64,000 nt of DNA from an uncultured Bacillota bacterium (GTDB lineage Bacteria > Bacillota > Clostridia > Oscillospirales > Oscillospiraceae), in assembly GCA_947073765.1 (NCBI GenBank), contig CAMTMZ010000008.1, positions 1 through 64,000 on the forward strand, in the 5' to 3' direction. Made by a program: the position numbers and the translations under genes. Position 1 is the stretch's first letter; every line of letters begins with the position of its first letter. The notes beneath the pieces were generated by a model, which was given only the letters and a program-made list of their open reading frames with translations, was not told the DNA's origin and searched no databases. Shown piece after piece: positions 27,336-37,533 of this stretch.

Positions 27336-27829
27336 AGTCCCTCCATCATATTTACCCGGATAAAGCCGCCCGCTATGTTGGTTTCCGCAATGAACTGGGG
27401 AACGGCGGGAACCATCATCTCCCGGGCGCCGCCCTTCACCACGTAGACGTTGTTAGCAGGCAGGGTGAGCACGTCGGCAATTTTGCCCAGGACTTCGCCG
27501 GTAGCGGCATCTCGGACCTCCAGGCCGTGAATGTCAGCCAGGAAAAAGGTCCCTTCGGGGAGGTTGACATCTGCCCGGTCGATATATAAAATGGCGTTGC
27601 GCAGGGACAGGGCGCTGGGTACGTCAGAGGGGCCCTCGAATTTCATAATGACCATATTTTTGTGGACCCGGGCCCGTTCCACCTGAATGGGCCAGTGGGC
27701 GTCGTCCACATACAAAGTTTTGAACTGGCACAGGAAGTCGGGGGAGTCGGCCCAGGGCTGAACCTTCACCTCGCCCATCAGGCCGTGGACGTTGGTTACC
27801 TTGCCCACTTCCAGATATTGCTGTAACAT
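27332..27829 (-). CDS. rimM: 16S rRNA processing protein RimM
   Basis: GKVTNVHGLMGEVKV..., context khpA-rimM; start set at MLQQYLEVGK. Confidence 0.92.
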   Translation of the reverse strand: MLQQYLEVGKVTNVHGLMGEVKVQPWADSPDFLCQFKTLYVDDAHWPIQVERARVHKNMVIMKFEGPSDVPSALSLRNAILYIDRADVNLPEGTFFLADIHGLEVRDAATGEVLGKIADVLTLPANNVYVVKGGAREMMVPAVPQFIAETNIAGGFIRVNMMEGL

Positions 27830-27848
27830 TCGTGATCCTCCATAGTGT

Positions 27849-27877
27849 AAAGGCGCGGGAAGACTCCCGCGCCTTTT
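27849..27877 (-). terminator. Intra-operon hairpin between khpA and rimM
   Basis: AAAGGCGCGGGA / TCCCGCGCCTTT, 12-bp stem, 4-nt loop. Confidence 0.5.
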
Positions 27878-27881
27878 GTGA

Positions 27882-28112
27882 TTAATCGACGATTTCCACA
27901 CTGAGGCGCTTGCCGGCCCGCTGAGCGGCGGAGCGCATCAAAATACGGATCTCCTTGGCGATGCGGCCTTGGCGGCCGATTACCTTGCCCATGTCCTCCG
28001 GGGCGACCCGGAGCTCAAGGACGGTCTCGCCGTCGCCCTCGACCTCAGTGACAGACACCTGCTCGGGGTGCTCCACCAGGTTCTGGGCCACGTAGGTGAG
28101 AAGCTCTTTCAT
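27882..28112 (-). CDS. khpA: KH-domain RNA-binding protein KhpA (YlqC)
   Basis: 76 aa with VIGRQGRIAKEIR KH GXXG motif; between rpsP and rimM. Confidence 0.93.
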   Translation of the reverse strand: MKELLTYVAQNLVEHPEQVSVTEVEGDGETVLELRVAPEDMGKVIGRQGRIAKEIRILMRSAAQRAGKRLSVEIVD

Positions 28113-28128
28113 GAATGACCTCCAGCCA

Positions 28129-28368
28129 TTACAGGGCGCCGGCTTTTTTCAGCAGGTCGCGGACGGTCTCGGTGGGCTGAGCGCCGGTCTTGATCCAGGC
28201 CTGGGCCCGGTCTACGTCCACCTTCAGTTCGGCGGGATCGGTGACAGGGTTGTAGATGCCGATCTCCTCGATGAAACGGCCGTCGCGGGGGTAGCGGGAG
28301 TCGGCTACTACGATGCGGTAGAAGGGAGCCTTCTTGGCGCCCATGCGGCGCAGTCTGATTTTAACCAA
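28129..28368 (-). CDS. rpsP: 30S ribosomal protein S16
   Basis: [24 protein letters not shown]; probable TTG start at 28368 after GGAGGTGAAGATACA. Confidence 0.95.
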   Translation of the reverse strand: MVKIRLRRMGAKKAPFYRIVVADSRYPRDGRFIEEIGIYNPVTDPAELKVDVDRAQAWIKTGAQPTETVRDLLKKAGAL

Positions 28369-28436
28369 TGTATCTTCACCTCCAAATGAATCTGTTTGTT
28401 TATATGGAAAGCGCACGCGGCGCTTCGCCAACTGAA

Positions 28437-29807
28437 TCAAAAGGGCATACCGCCCATTCCAGGCATTCCCCGGCCTTTTTTGCCCATCATCCGGCGCAGG
28501 TTTTTGGGCAGCTTGCCGCCGGAGAACTGCTTTGTCATAGCCTGGAGCATATCAAACTGCTTGAGCAGCCGGTTGATGTCCACCACTTGGGTTCCGGACC
28601 CGGCGGCAATACGCTTTTTTCGGCTGGAGTTGAGCAGTTTGGGATCCTCCCGCTCGGCGGGGGTCATAGACAGGATGATGGCCTCCATCCGCTGGAGGAG
28701 CTTTTCGTCCATGGAAGCTCCCTCCAGATCGCTGGCCTTGACCCCGGGAAGCATCCCGGCGATGTCAGACAGAGAGCCCATGTTTTTCAGCTGCTTCATT
28801 TGGTCGTAAAAGTCAGTGAGAGTGAACTTGTTTTTCCGGAGTTTTTCCTGGAGCTCCAAGGCCTTTTTCTGGTCAAAATTCTGTTCCGCTTTTTCAATCA
28901 GGGAGAGCATGTCCCCCATGCCCAGAATACGGCTGGCCATGCGGTCGGGGTGAAAGACCTCAATCTGGTCCAGCTTTTCCCCCACGCCCACAAATTTGAT
29001 GGGCTTGCCGGTGACTGCCTTGATGGACAGAGCCGCGCCGCCCCGGGCGTCGCCGTCCAGCTTGGTGAGCAGCACGCCGTCAATGTCCAGGGCATCATCA
29101 AAGGCCTTTGCGGCGTTCACTGCGTCTTGGCCGATCATGGCGTCCACCACCAGCAGGATCTCGGTGGGCTCCACGGTGGTTTTAATGCCGCGCAGTTCGT
29201 CCATCAGCTCCTCGTCCACGTGGAGGCGTCCGGCGGTGTCCAGAAAGACCATGTCGTTGCCGTGCTTTCTGGCGTGCTCCACTGCCGCTTTGGCGATGTC
29301 CACCGGGTTGCTCTGGCCCATTTGGAACACGGGAATATCCAGCTGCCTGCCAACCACCTCCAGCTGCTGAATGGCGGCGGGGCGGTAGATGTCGCAAGCC
29401 GCCAGCAGAGGCCGCTTGCCGTTCTGCTTTTTCATCAGCCCGGCCAGCTTGGCGCCATTGGTGGTTTTGCCCGCGCCCTGGAGGCCCACCATCATTACCA
29501 CCGTGGGGGGCTTGGAGGCGATCTCCAGTTTGGCGGCGGAGCCGCCCATCAGGTCGGTGAGCTCCTGGTTGACGATTTTGATAATCTGCTGAGCGGGGGA
29601 GAGGGCCTCCAGCACGTCGGTCCCCACCGCCTTTTCAGTGACCTGGGAGACAAACTGCTTGACCACTTTAAAGCTGACGTCGGCCTCCAGCAAGGCCAGG
29701 CGGATCTCCCGCATGGCCTCCTTCACGTCGGCCTCAGACAGCCTGCCCTTGCCTCGCAGCTTTTTAAAAGCCGCGGACAGCTTTTCGGAAAGTCCGTCAA
29801 ATGCCAT
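28437..29807 (-). CDS. ffh: Signal recognition particle protein Ffh
   Basis: [25 protein letters not shown]-domain [16 protein letters not shown]. Confidence 0.97.
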   Translation of the reverse strand: MAFDGLSEKLSAAFKKLRGKGRLSEADVKEAMREIRLALLEADVSFKVVKQFVSQVTEKAVGTDVLEALSPAQQIIKIVNQELTDLMGGSAAKLEIASKPPTVVMMVGLQGAGKTTNGAKLAGLMKKQNGKRPLLAACDIYRPAAIQQLEVVGRQLDIPVFQMGQSNPVDIAKAAVEHARKHGNDMVFLDTAGRLHVDEELMDELRGIKTTVEPTEILLVVDAMIGQDAVNAAKAFDDALDIDGVLLTKLDGDARGGAALSIKAVTGKPIKFVGVGEKLDQIEVFHPDRMASRILGMGDMLSLIEKAEQNFDQKKALELQEKLRKNKFTLTDFYDQMKQLKNMGSLSDIAGMLPGVKASDLEGASMDEKLLQRMEAIILSMTPAEREDPKLLNSSRKKRIAAGSGTQVVDINRLLKQFDMLQAMTKQFSGGKLPKNLRRMMGKKGRGMPGMGGMPF

Positions 29808-29811
29808 GGGC

Positions 29812-30177
29812 TTACTCCTTCAATAGGGTGCCGACGGTGTCCCGGACCTGGATGGCCAGAGACTCCAGCTCAGCGCTGTCCTGCTGGGTGCTCAGTTCAA
29901 CGATGCGGTTGGCGTTCTGAAGCAGCTGCTCCAGCTGACGGCGCATGGTGTGGAAGCGCTTGATCAGGCCGGTTTTGTCCTCCAGCTCGGTGAGCACAGC
30001 CTCCGCCCGGACAATGACATCCCGAACGCCCTGACGCGTGATGCCGTAGTTCTCCGCAATTTCCCCCAGGGACAGGTCTTCGTTGTAGTACAGGTCGTAA
30101 AATTCCTTCTGGCGGTCTGTCAGCACATCGCCATAGAAGTCGAAGAGCATGGACATTCGGTAGGCTTGGTTTTTCAT
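29812..30177 (-). CDS. ylxM: YlxM/p13-like putative DNA-binding protein
   Basis: YYNEDLSLGEIAENYGITRQGVRDVIVRAE; directly upstream of ffh. Confidence 0.92.
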   Translation of the reverse strand: MKNQAYRMSMLFDFYGDVLTDRQKEFYDLYYNEDLSLGEIAENYGITRQGVRDVIVRAEAVLTELEDKTGLIKRFHTMRRQLEQLLQNANRIVELSTQQDSAELESLAIQVRDTVGTLLKE

Positions 30178-30227
30178 CTGGCAGACCTCCTTAGACAGAA
30201 AATGTAAAGGCTATGAACTTTACATTT

Positions 30228-30260
30228 TGTAAGTCTAACACAGCTTGCCCTGTTTGTCAA
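30228..30260 (-). promoter_or_regulatory. Promoter of ylxM-ffh-rpsP-khpA-rimM operon
   Basis: TTGACA-17-TAGACT on the minus strand. Confidence 0.6.
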
Positions 30261-30378
30261 GCCAAATTCCTTCACAGGAAAGGAGGGGCCTTTGGTATAT
30301 TCCGACAACAGAGAGGGGAAACTGAAGGGAACAGAGGCCATTTTTGCTGGATCCGGCCCAAATTCAGGAGGTTTCCTC

Positions 30379-33300
30379 ATGAACAATACGCCCAACGTTC
30401 CCATGGACGACGCCCATCTGAAAAAATACGCCGTCAACGCGGCTCGGGACGCCAAGCCGGAGGGGCTGGTCTCCTGCCGCGCCCTGTCCCGGGGGCTGAA
30501 AACCAGCCTGAAACGGACGGGTCAGATTCGGGAGATGTTAAATATCTGGAGCGCTGGACAGTCCACATTGCCCGGGGCGGTGGAATGGCTGCTGGACAAC
30601 TACTATATGGCCGTCCGGGAGGGGGAGCGGGCCCGGGAAGCGCTGAAAGGCGGCAGACCCCTCAGGGGAACTAAGGATGGCGGCGCCCTGCTCCAGCGCT
30701 GTGCCCAGGGGGCTTTGTGGGCGGTGCCCGATCTCCACCAGGGGCGGCTGGAGCTGTATTTGGATGGCTTTCAGTCTGTATGTGCGCTGACGGAGCGGGA
30801 GCTGTCCCTGCTGGTGCCCGCCCTGGCCGGAGCGCTGGTGGAGAGGCTGGCCGGGCTGTGCGTCGATGGGGACGTTTTGAAGGAGGGGAAAGTCCCGCCG
30901 GAGGAAATGGCGGCTGTTTTTACCGCACTGCGGGCGCTGTCATCGGCGGAATGGAGCGCCCTGCTGGAAAGAGCCAGCCGGGTGGAGCGGGTGCTGGTGA
31001 AGGATCCGTCCGGCCACTACCCACGCATGGACGAGGACACCCGCCGCCGCTACCGGCAGAAGGTGTGCCAACTGGCAAAAAAGTACCGCATGGAGGAGCG
31101 CCAGGCGGCGCGGCAGGCCCTGGAGCTGGCCGGCAAGGGGGAGGGCGCCCGCCGCCATGTGGGCTGGTATCTCTACCGGGAGCCTTTGGGCAGGGAAAAG
31201 CAGTCCCAGTCCGGAGTGAGTTATGGATTGATGGTGATGGGTCTGTCCCTGCTGGCCGCCCTGTCCCTGTGGAAGGCGGCTGGGACCCCCCTGGCTGCTG
31301 TGCTGCTCTTTCTGCCCCTGTCCGATATTGTGAAGAATGCCGTGGACTTTTTGCTGGTCCGCCTGGTGCCTCCCCGCCCCGTGCCCCGGATGGAGCTGGA
31401 GGGGGGGATTCCCAAGGAGGGACGGACGCTGTGCGTCGTGGTATCCCTGCTCACCGGGGTGGACAGCGGGCCCAGACTGTCTGCCCTGTTGGAACGCTAC
31501 CGCCTGGCCAACCGGGACGCCGGGAAGGAACTGTGCCTGGGTATCTTAGCCGACCTGCCCGACAGCAATACCCCCATCGGAGCGGAGGGGACGGCCTGGA
31601 TGGACAGCGCCCGCAAAGCGGTGGAGGCCCTCAACAATAAATATGGCGGCGGCTTTTATCTCTTCTTCCGAACCCCCGCCTTCAGCAAACAGGATGAGCG
31701 GTATATGGGCTGGGAGCGGAAGCGAGGGGCCCTCACCGAGCTGGTGCGCCTGCTGAAGGGGAAACACACCGGCCTGGAGGTGAAGGCGGGGGAGAAGAGC
31801 TGGCTGCGGGGCGTAAAGTACGTCATCACCCTGGATGGGGATACCAGCCTGAACGTTGGGACCGCCCGAGAGCTGGCCGGAGCCATGCTCCACCCCCTGA
31901 ACCAGCCAGTGATCGATCCCCAAAAGAGGATCGTCACCGCCGGGCACGCCCTGTTTCAGCCCCGGGTAGCGGTGGAACTGGAGGCGGCGAACAAGTCCTT
32001 CTTCGCCAAGATATTTGGGGGGCTGGGGGGTGTGGACCCTTACGGCTCCACCGCCAGCGACGTGTACCACGACCTCTTCGATCAGGGCACCTACACGGGT
32101 AAGGGAGTGTTTTCGGTAGACGCTTTCTATACCTGTTTGGACAGCCGCTTTCCAGACAACCGAATTTTGTCCCACGACCTGCTGGAAGGCAGCTATCTCC
32201 GGGCGGGCCTGCTGGGGGAGGTGGAGCTAACCGACGGCTGCCCCTGGCAGGTCTACAGCTATTTTGCCCGACTCCACCGGTGGATTCGGGGGGACTGGCA
32301 GCTGCTGCCCTGGCTGGGGTGGCAGGTATCCAACGGCCGGGGCGGACGGGAGGCCAACCCCCTGCCGCCCCTGGCCCGGTGGAAAATTTTTGATAACCTC
32401 CGCCGGTCCCTGTCCCCCATTTTCACCCTGATGACGCTGGTGCTGGGAATGTGCTTTTCCGGGCGGGTGTTTGCCTGGGCAGGGGGGGTGGCGGTAGTAG
32501 CGGCGGCCTCCAATCTGCTGCTGTCCGGGGCGGAGCTGGCTGTGCGCCGTTCCGGCAAGCGGCGCAGATACCACTCCACCGTCATTGCCGGTCTGGCCGG
32601 GGTCATTTTGCAGACCGCCATCCAGCTGATTTTCCTGCCCTATCAGGCCTATATTTCCCTTGCCGCCATCTCCTCCGCCCTGTGGCGGATGACAGTGTCC
32701 CACAAAAAACTGCTGGCCTGGGTTACAGCCGCCCAGACGGAGAAGGGGAAGGGGAGCGTCTGGTTCTACTATAAAAAGGCCTGGTTTTCAGCGGCGGTGG
32801 GGCTGCTGGTCCTGATTCTGGCACAGCTGCGCTTTGGAAAGACGGTTGGAATCGTCTGGATGCTGGCCCCGGCGCTGGCCTGGGCAGTGAGCCGGCCCTC
32901 CGGACAGAGCCGGCCCCTGCCCCCCGCCGACCGGGCCTTTCTGCTCCATCAGGCCACCCTGATATGGCGGTATTTTGACAAGTATCTCCGGGAGGAGGAT
33001 CATTACCTCCCTCCGGATAACTGGCAGGAGCAGCCCGGCCCGGTGCTGGCCCGGCGGACCTCCCCCACCAACATCGGTATGGCGCTGCTGTCCACTATGG
33101 CGGCGGCGGATCTGGATATTTTGCCCAGGAAGCGGGCGGTGGAGCTGATTTCCCACATCCTGGACACAGTGGAAGAACTGGACAAGTGGCGGGGCCATCT
33201 GTATAACTGGTACGACACCGCCACTCTGGCCCCCCTGCGGCCCCGGTATGTGTCAACCGTGGACAGCGGCAATCTCAGGGGATGCCTCATCGCCCTGCGG

Positions 33301-36300
33301 GAGGGGTTGTACCAGTGGGGGGAGGATGTGCTGGCCCGCCGGTCGGAAAAGCTGTCTGACGCTATGGACTGCTCCCCCCTCTTTGACAAGGAGCGGCGGC
33401 TGTTTTCCATCGGCTATGAGGTGGAACAGGACCGGCTGACCGATGGATATTATGACCTGATGGCCAGCGAAGCCCGGCAGACCAGCTTCATCTCTGTGGC
33501 CCGGGGGGAGGTGCCCTCCCGCCACTGGCGGCGGCTGGGCCGGATGCTGCTTGGGGATAACGACTACTGCGGCATGGCCTCCTGGACGGGCACGATGTTT
33601 GAATACTTCATGCCCAACCTGCTGCTGCCCTGTGAGCCTAACTCCTTCCTCTATGAGACACTGGCCTTCTGTGTCTACGCCCAGAAGCGCCGGGGATATA
33701 AGGCCAAACGCCCGTGGGGCGTCTCCGAATCGGGGTTCTACGCCTTTGACCCCGGGATGAGCTACCAGTATAAGGCCCACGGTGTCCAGGCCCTGGGGCT
33801 GAAGCGGGGGCTGGATACAGAGCTGGTGGTGTCCCCCTACGCCTCGTTTCTGGTTCTGTCTCTGGCCCCGCGCAGCGCGCTGCGCAACCTCCGCCGCCTG
33901 CGGGATATGGGACTGGAGGGGCGGTACGGTCTGTATGAGGCGGTGGACTACACCCCCGCCCGCCTCACCGGGACAGAGGACCACGAGGTGATCCGCTCCT
34001 ATATGTCCCACCACTTGGGGATGAGCCTGGCAGCCATCGATAACGCCCTGCGGGACGGCGTGATGCAGAGGCGGTTCATGAAGGACTGCGATATGTCCGC
34101 CTATCGGGAACTGCTTCAGGAGCGGGTGCCGGTAGGGGCGCCCATTATGAAGCAGGAGGAGCGGGACTTCCCGGCCAAAATTGTTCCGGCCGCCGGCCCC
34201 GCCCTCAGCCGGAAGGGGGAGAGCTTTGGACGGAAATTTCCACAATGTCAATTGATCTCCAACGGCAGCTACAGCGTCTTCGCCTGCGACAACGGGCTTA
34301 CTATGTCGCGAGCGGGGGAGCTGGCCGTCACCCTGGCCCGGCGGGGAGAATACTATGCCCCCGCCGGAGTGTCCGTCTTTTTCAGCAGCTGTGCCGGTTT
34401 GACCGGACTGACACCAGCTCCCCTGTACCAGACAGGGCCCTCATACCGCTGGGAATTTGACGGGGTTGGGGCCTGCTGGTACTTTGAACAGGAGGAGCTG
34501 TCCGCCCGGGTTGCCCTGACTGTGCCCCGGCGGGAGAAGGGTGAGCTGAGGCGATTTGAGCTGACGTGGAGAGGAAAGAAGCGGCTGGAGGGGGAAATGC
34601 TGATCTACCTGGAGCCGGTGCTCTGCCCCCAGCGGGATTTCGACGCCCACCCCGCCTTCTCCCGGTTGTTTCTGGAGTGTGTGCAGGAAGGGGATGGCGT
34701 TTTGATGCGCCGCCGGCCCAGGGGAGAGGAGGAGAGCCCCTGCCTGTTTGCGGCCTGGACGGGGGAGGGAGCCTCTGTGGCACTGGACCGCTCCGCCGCC
34801 CTGGGCCGGGGCGGGCTGCGGGCCCTGCCCAACCGAAAGCCGGGGTCCCTCCAGGGAGAAGCGGGCCCTGACCCCTGTTTAATGGTGCGCATTCCCGTCT
34901 CTCTGGCCCCTGGGGAGCGGAAGGCGGTTTCGTTGGCTCTCTCCTTGGGGGACAGTTCTGCCGACGCCCAGGACGGAGCCCGCCGGATGCTGGAGGGGAA
35001 GGATGGCGGCCCGGCTTCCCTGGCCCCTATTGTGCAGAAACTTGCCCTCAGTGAGGGAGAGGGACTGGCAGCTTTCGAGCTGCTGGCCCGGCTGGCCGCT
35101 CCAGAGACGGGGCGGGAGAAGCCGCCCCAGTCTGCCCTATGGCCCTTCGGAATCTCCGGGGACGTGCCCATCGCCGCCGGACAGCTGTCCAGAGAAGAGG
35201 ATGTGAAGCAGGCTGTCCTGTGGCTCCGTTGGCACCAGCTGCTGTCCCGGGCGGGCTACCCCTTCGACTTGATTTTGATGGTGGAGGAAGGGGGGGACTA
35301 CCGACGGCCCTTCCGCTCAGCCCTGGTAGAGGAGCTGAAAAAGCTGGAGGCGGAGTCTGCTCTGGGCATCAAGGGTGGAGTGCACCTGGCCGGGCCAGAG
35401 GCCGCCCCGGCAGTGCTGGGGTGGGCAGGGGTTGTGCTGCCCCTGGAAGAGAAGGATATGTCGGAGGAAATTGCTCCTCCGCCCCCTGTGCACTTGGATG
35501 CCGCCCCCGCCCAGTGGAAAATGGAGAGGGATACTCTGATCCTTCACTGTGGGGAGGGGCTGCCGCCAGTGGGGTGGAGTCAGATATTATGTAATCCTAA
35601 TTTCGGGTGGCTTACCGATGAGACCGGGGCGGGGCTGCTGTGGGCCGGCGGCAATGCCCGGGAGGGGAGGCTGACCCACTGGGCGAACGACCCTCTGGCC
35701 GTGGGCGGGCAGGAAGAAATTGTGGTCGAGCTGGACGGCAGACGAGTTTCCCCTTTTGCCGCCGGGGACGGCCTTCCTTGCACTGTCACCTACGGCCCAG
35801 GCTTTGGGAAGTGGGAAAAGAAATTGGGAGACATTATGGTAACTACAAAGGCCTTTGTACCCCTGGAGGAGGATCGACGGATCCTCCGGGTCATCCTGAC
35901 AGGTGGGAACGGACGGCTTGTGTACCGCCTGGGGGAGGGAGAGCCGGTCTCCGCCGCCCTGGCCCAGGGGCAGGCGGCATCTCTGGTGACCCAGGTCAAG
36001 GGGGGCAGACCCTGCTCCCGGTTTTTCCGGGAGGACTTTGCCGGGGAGGAGGAAAAAACAGTGTGCTGGTGGCGGGAGCGGACGTCGGGCCTCGCTGTCA
36101 GCACCCCTGACGGCGCCCTGAACCGGTATTTGGGAGGCTGGTGCCTCTACCAGGTGATTGCCTGCCGCCTGATGGCCCGCACCAGCCAATATCAGAACGG
36201 CGGGGCTTTCGGATTCCGGGACCAGCTCCAGGACGCGGCGGCGCTGGTGTACACCTGGCCGGAGCGGACCCGGGAACAGCTGCTGCTGGCTGCTTCCCGG

Positions 36301-37533
36301 CAGTTTGAGGAGGGGGATGTACAGCACTGGTGGCATCCGCCCCAGGGTGCCGGGGTGCGCACCCGTATTTCCGACGATCTGCTGTGGCTGCCCTGGGTGA
36401 CAGTCCGGTACTGTGCCGTCACCGGGGACTGGGCGTTGCTGAAGGAGCAGATCCCCTACCTGACGGCCAAACCCCTGGAGCCGGGCGAGAAAGACCGGTA
36501 TGAGATCCCCCAGGTGAGCGAAAAGCGGGAGAGCCTCTACCACCACGGGCTGGCCGCCATCCGGTGTGCTCTGGAGCGAGGAACGGGCCCCCACGGGCTG
36601 GCAAGGATGGGGAGTGGTGACTGGAACGATGGCATGGACCGGGTGGGGGGCGAGTCGGTATGGCTCACCTGGTTTTTGGCGGCGGTTTTGCAGGATTTTT
36701 CTCTGGCAGCACGGCGGATGGAGGAGGAGTCCCGGGCGGAAGACCTGCTGCGCCAGGCAGACAGGATGATCCAAGCTGCCCAAGAGGCCTGGGACGGCCA
36801 GTGGTACCGCCGGGGTTATTATGAAGACGGCACGCCTCTGGGGTCCCGAGAGAGCAGCCAGTGTCAGATTGACTCCATTGCCCAGTCTTTTGCCCTGTTT
36901 CCTGCCGGGACGGACCGAAAGCGGGCGGACGAGGCCGTTTCCGCCGCCTTGGGCCGCCTGTTTGACCGGGAGGCGGGGGTGGTGCGTCTCTTCGACCCGG
37001 CCTTTGACAGCCAGGGGGAGAAAGACCCCGGCTATATCAAGGGATACCCCGCCGGTGTGCGGGAAAACGGCGGGCAGTACACCCACGCCTCCGTCTGGCT
37101 GGCCATAGCCTGCTTCCGCCTGGACCGCCCCGGGGACGGCTGGGCCATCCTGAAGGCGCTCCTGCCGGAGCACCACCCCACCCGGATCTACAGGGCTGAG
37201 CCCTACGTCATTGCCGCCGACGTGTCCTATGCCCCGGGCCGGGTGGGCTGGGCGGGGTGGTCCTGGTACACCGGGGCCGCCGGGTGGTATTGGCAGGCGG
37301 CGGTGCAAGAGCTGCTGGGACTGAAGGTAAACGAGGGCAGGCTGACAGTGGAGCCCAATCTTCCCCCGGAATGGCCCGGGTATGAGGCCCGGTGGAAGCT
37401 GCCAAACGGAACGCTGAGCATCTGTGTGAAGCGTTCGGGGTCCTACTCCGCTGCCCTGGATGGGCAGACCGTCAAGGAGGGGGTGCTTTTGGCAGAACTG
37501 TCCGGGGCGCACCGGCTGGAGGTCACAATTTGA
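30379..37533 (+). CDS. Cyclic beta-1,2-glucan synthase-like protein (GT84 + GH94/glucoamylase-like domains)
   Basis: 2384 aa; YVITLDGDTSLNVGTARELAGAMLHPLN, RLHRWIRGDWQLLPWL, C-terminal GH94 GSGDWNDGMDRVG; ATG after AGGAGG. Confidence 0.85.
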   Translation: MNNTPNVPMDDAHLKKYAVNAARDAKPEGLVSCRALSRGLKTSLKRTGQIREMLNIWSAGQSTLPGAVEWLLDNYYMAVREGERAREALKGGRPLRGTKDGGALLQRCAQGALWAVPDLHQGRLELYLDGFQSVCALTERELSLLVPALAGALVERLAGLCVDGDVLKEGKVPPEEMAAVFTALRALSSAEWSALLERASRVERVLVKDPSGHYPRMDEDTRRRYRQKVCQLAKKYRMEERQAARQALELAGKGEGARRHVGWYLYREPLGREKQSQSGVSYGLMVMGLSLLAALSLWKAAGTPLAAVLLFLPLSDIVKNAVDFLLVRLVPPRPVPRMELEGGIPKEGRTLCVVVSLLTGVDSGPRLSALLERYRLANRDAGKELCLGILADLPDSNTPIGAEGTAWMDSARKAVEALNNKYGGGFYLFFRTPAFSKQDERYMGWERKRGALTELVRLLKGKHTGLEVKAGEKSWLRGVKYVITLDGDTSLNVGTARELAGAMLHPLNQPVIDPQKRIVTAGHALFQPRVAVELEAANKSFFAKIFGGLGGVDPYGSTASDVYHDLFDQGTYTGKGVFSVDAFYTCLDSRFPDNRILSHDLLEGSYLRAGLLGEVELTDGCPWQVYSYFARLHRWIRGDWQLLPWLGWQVSNGRGGREANPLPPLARWKIFDNLRRSLSPIFTLMTLVLGMCFSGRVFAWAGGVAVVAAASNLLLSGAELAVRRSGKRRRYHSTVIAGLAGVILQTAIQLIFLPYQAYISLAAISSALWRMTVSHKKLLAWVTAAQTEKGKGSVWFYYKKAWFSAAVGLLVLILAQLRFGKTVGIVWMLAPALAWAVSRPSGQSRPLPPADRAFLLHQATLIWRYFDKYLREEDHYLPPDNWQEQPGPVLARRTSPTNIGMALLSTMAAADLDILPRKRAVELISHILDTVEELDKWRGHLYNWYDTATLAPLRPRYVSTVDSGNLRGCLIALREGLYQWGEDVLARRSEKLSDAMDCSPLFDKERRLFSIGYEVEQDRLTDGYYDLMASEARQTSFISVARGEVPSRHWRRLGRMLLGDNDYCGMASWTGTMFEYFMPNLLLPCEPNSFLYETLAFCVYAQKRRGYKAKRPWGVSESGFYAFDPGMSYQYKAHGVQALGLKRGLDTELVVSPYASFLVLSLAPRSALRNLRRLRDMGLEGRYGLYEAVDYTPARLTGTEDHEVIRSYMSHHLGMSLAAIDNALRDGVMQRRFMKDCDMSAYRELLQERVPVGAPIMKQEERDFPAKIVPAAGPALSRKGESFGRKFPQCQLISNGSYSVFACDNGLTMSRAGELAVTLARRGEYYAPAGVSVFFSSCAGLTGLTPAPLYQTGPSYRWEFDGVGACWYFEQEELSARVALTVPRREKGELRRFELTWRGKKRLEGEMLIYLEPVLCPQRDFDAHPAFSRLFLECVQEGDGVLMRRRPRGEEESPCLFAAWTGEGASVALDRSAALGRGGLRALPNRKPGSLQGEAGPDPCLMVRIPVSLAPGERKAVSLALSLGDSSADAQDGARRMLEGKDGGPASLAPIVQKLALSEGEGLAAFELLARLAAPETGREKPPQSALWPFGISGDVPIAAGQLSREEDVKQAVLWLRWHQLLSRAGYPFDLILMVEEGGDYRRPFRSALVEELKKLEAESALGIKGGVHLAGPEAAPAVLGWAGVVLPLEEKDMSEEIAPPPPVHLDAAPAQWKMERDTLILHCGEGLPPVGWSQILCNPNFGWLTDETGAGLLWAGGNAREGRLTHWANDPLAVGGQEEIVVELDGRRVSPFAAGDGLPCTVTYGPGFGKWEKKLGDIMVTTKAFVPLEEDRRILRVILTGGNGRLVYRLGEGEPVSAALAQGQAASLVTQVKGGRPCSRFFREDFAGEEEKTVCWWRERTSGLAVSTPDGALNRYLGGWCLYQVIACRLMARTSQYQNGGAFGFRDQLQDAAALVYTWPERTREQLLLAASRQFEEGDVQHWWHPPQGAGVRTRISDDLLWLPWVTVRYCAVTGDWALLKEQIPYLTAKPLEPGEKDRYEIPQVSEKRESLYHHGLAAIRCALERGTGPHGLARMGSGDWNDGMDRVGGESVWLTWFLAAVLQDFSLAARRMEEESRAEDLLRQADRMIQAAQEAWDGQWYRRGYYEDGTPLGSRESSQCQIDSIAQSFALFPAGTDRKRADEAVSAALGRLFDREAGVVRLFDPAFDSQGEKDPGYIKGYPAGVRENGGQYTHASVWLAIACFRLDRPGDGWAILKALLPEHHPTRIYRAEPYVIAADVSYAPGRVGWAGWSWYTGAAGWYWQAAVQELLGLKVNEGRLTVEPNLPPEWPGYEARWKLPNGTLSICVKRSGSYSAALDGQTVKEGVLLAELSGAHRLEVTI

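Noticed and set aside
35587-37512. 641-aa antisense ORF within the glucan synthase gene (similar: 38504-40573, 52300-54339, 28368-29963)
   Set aside because: Long antisense ORFs are expected opposite GC-rich real genes; low-complexity Gly/Pro/His/Gln-rich translations and no family.
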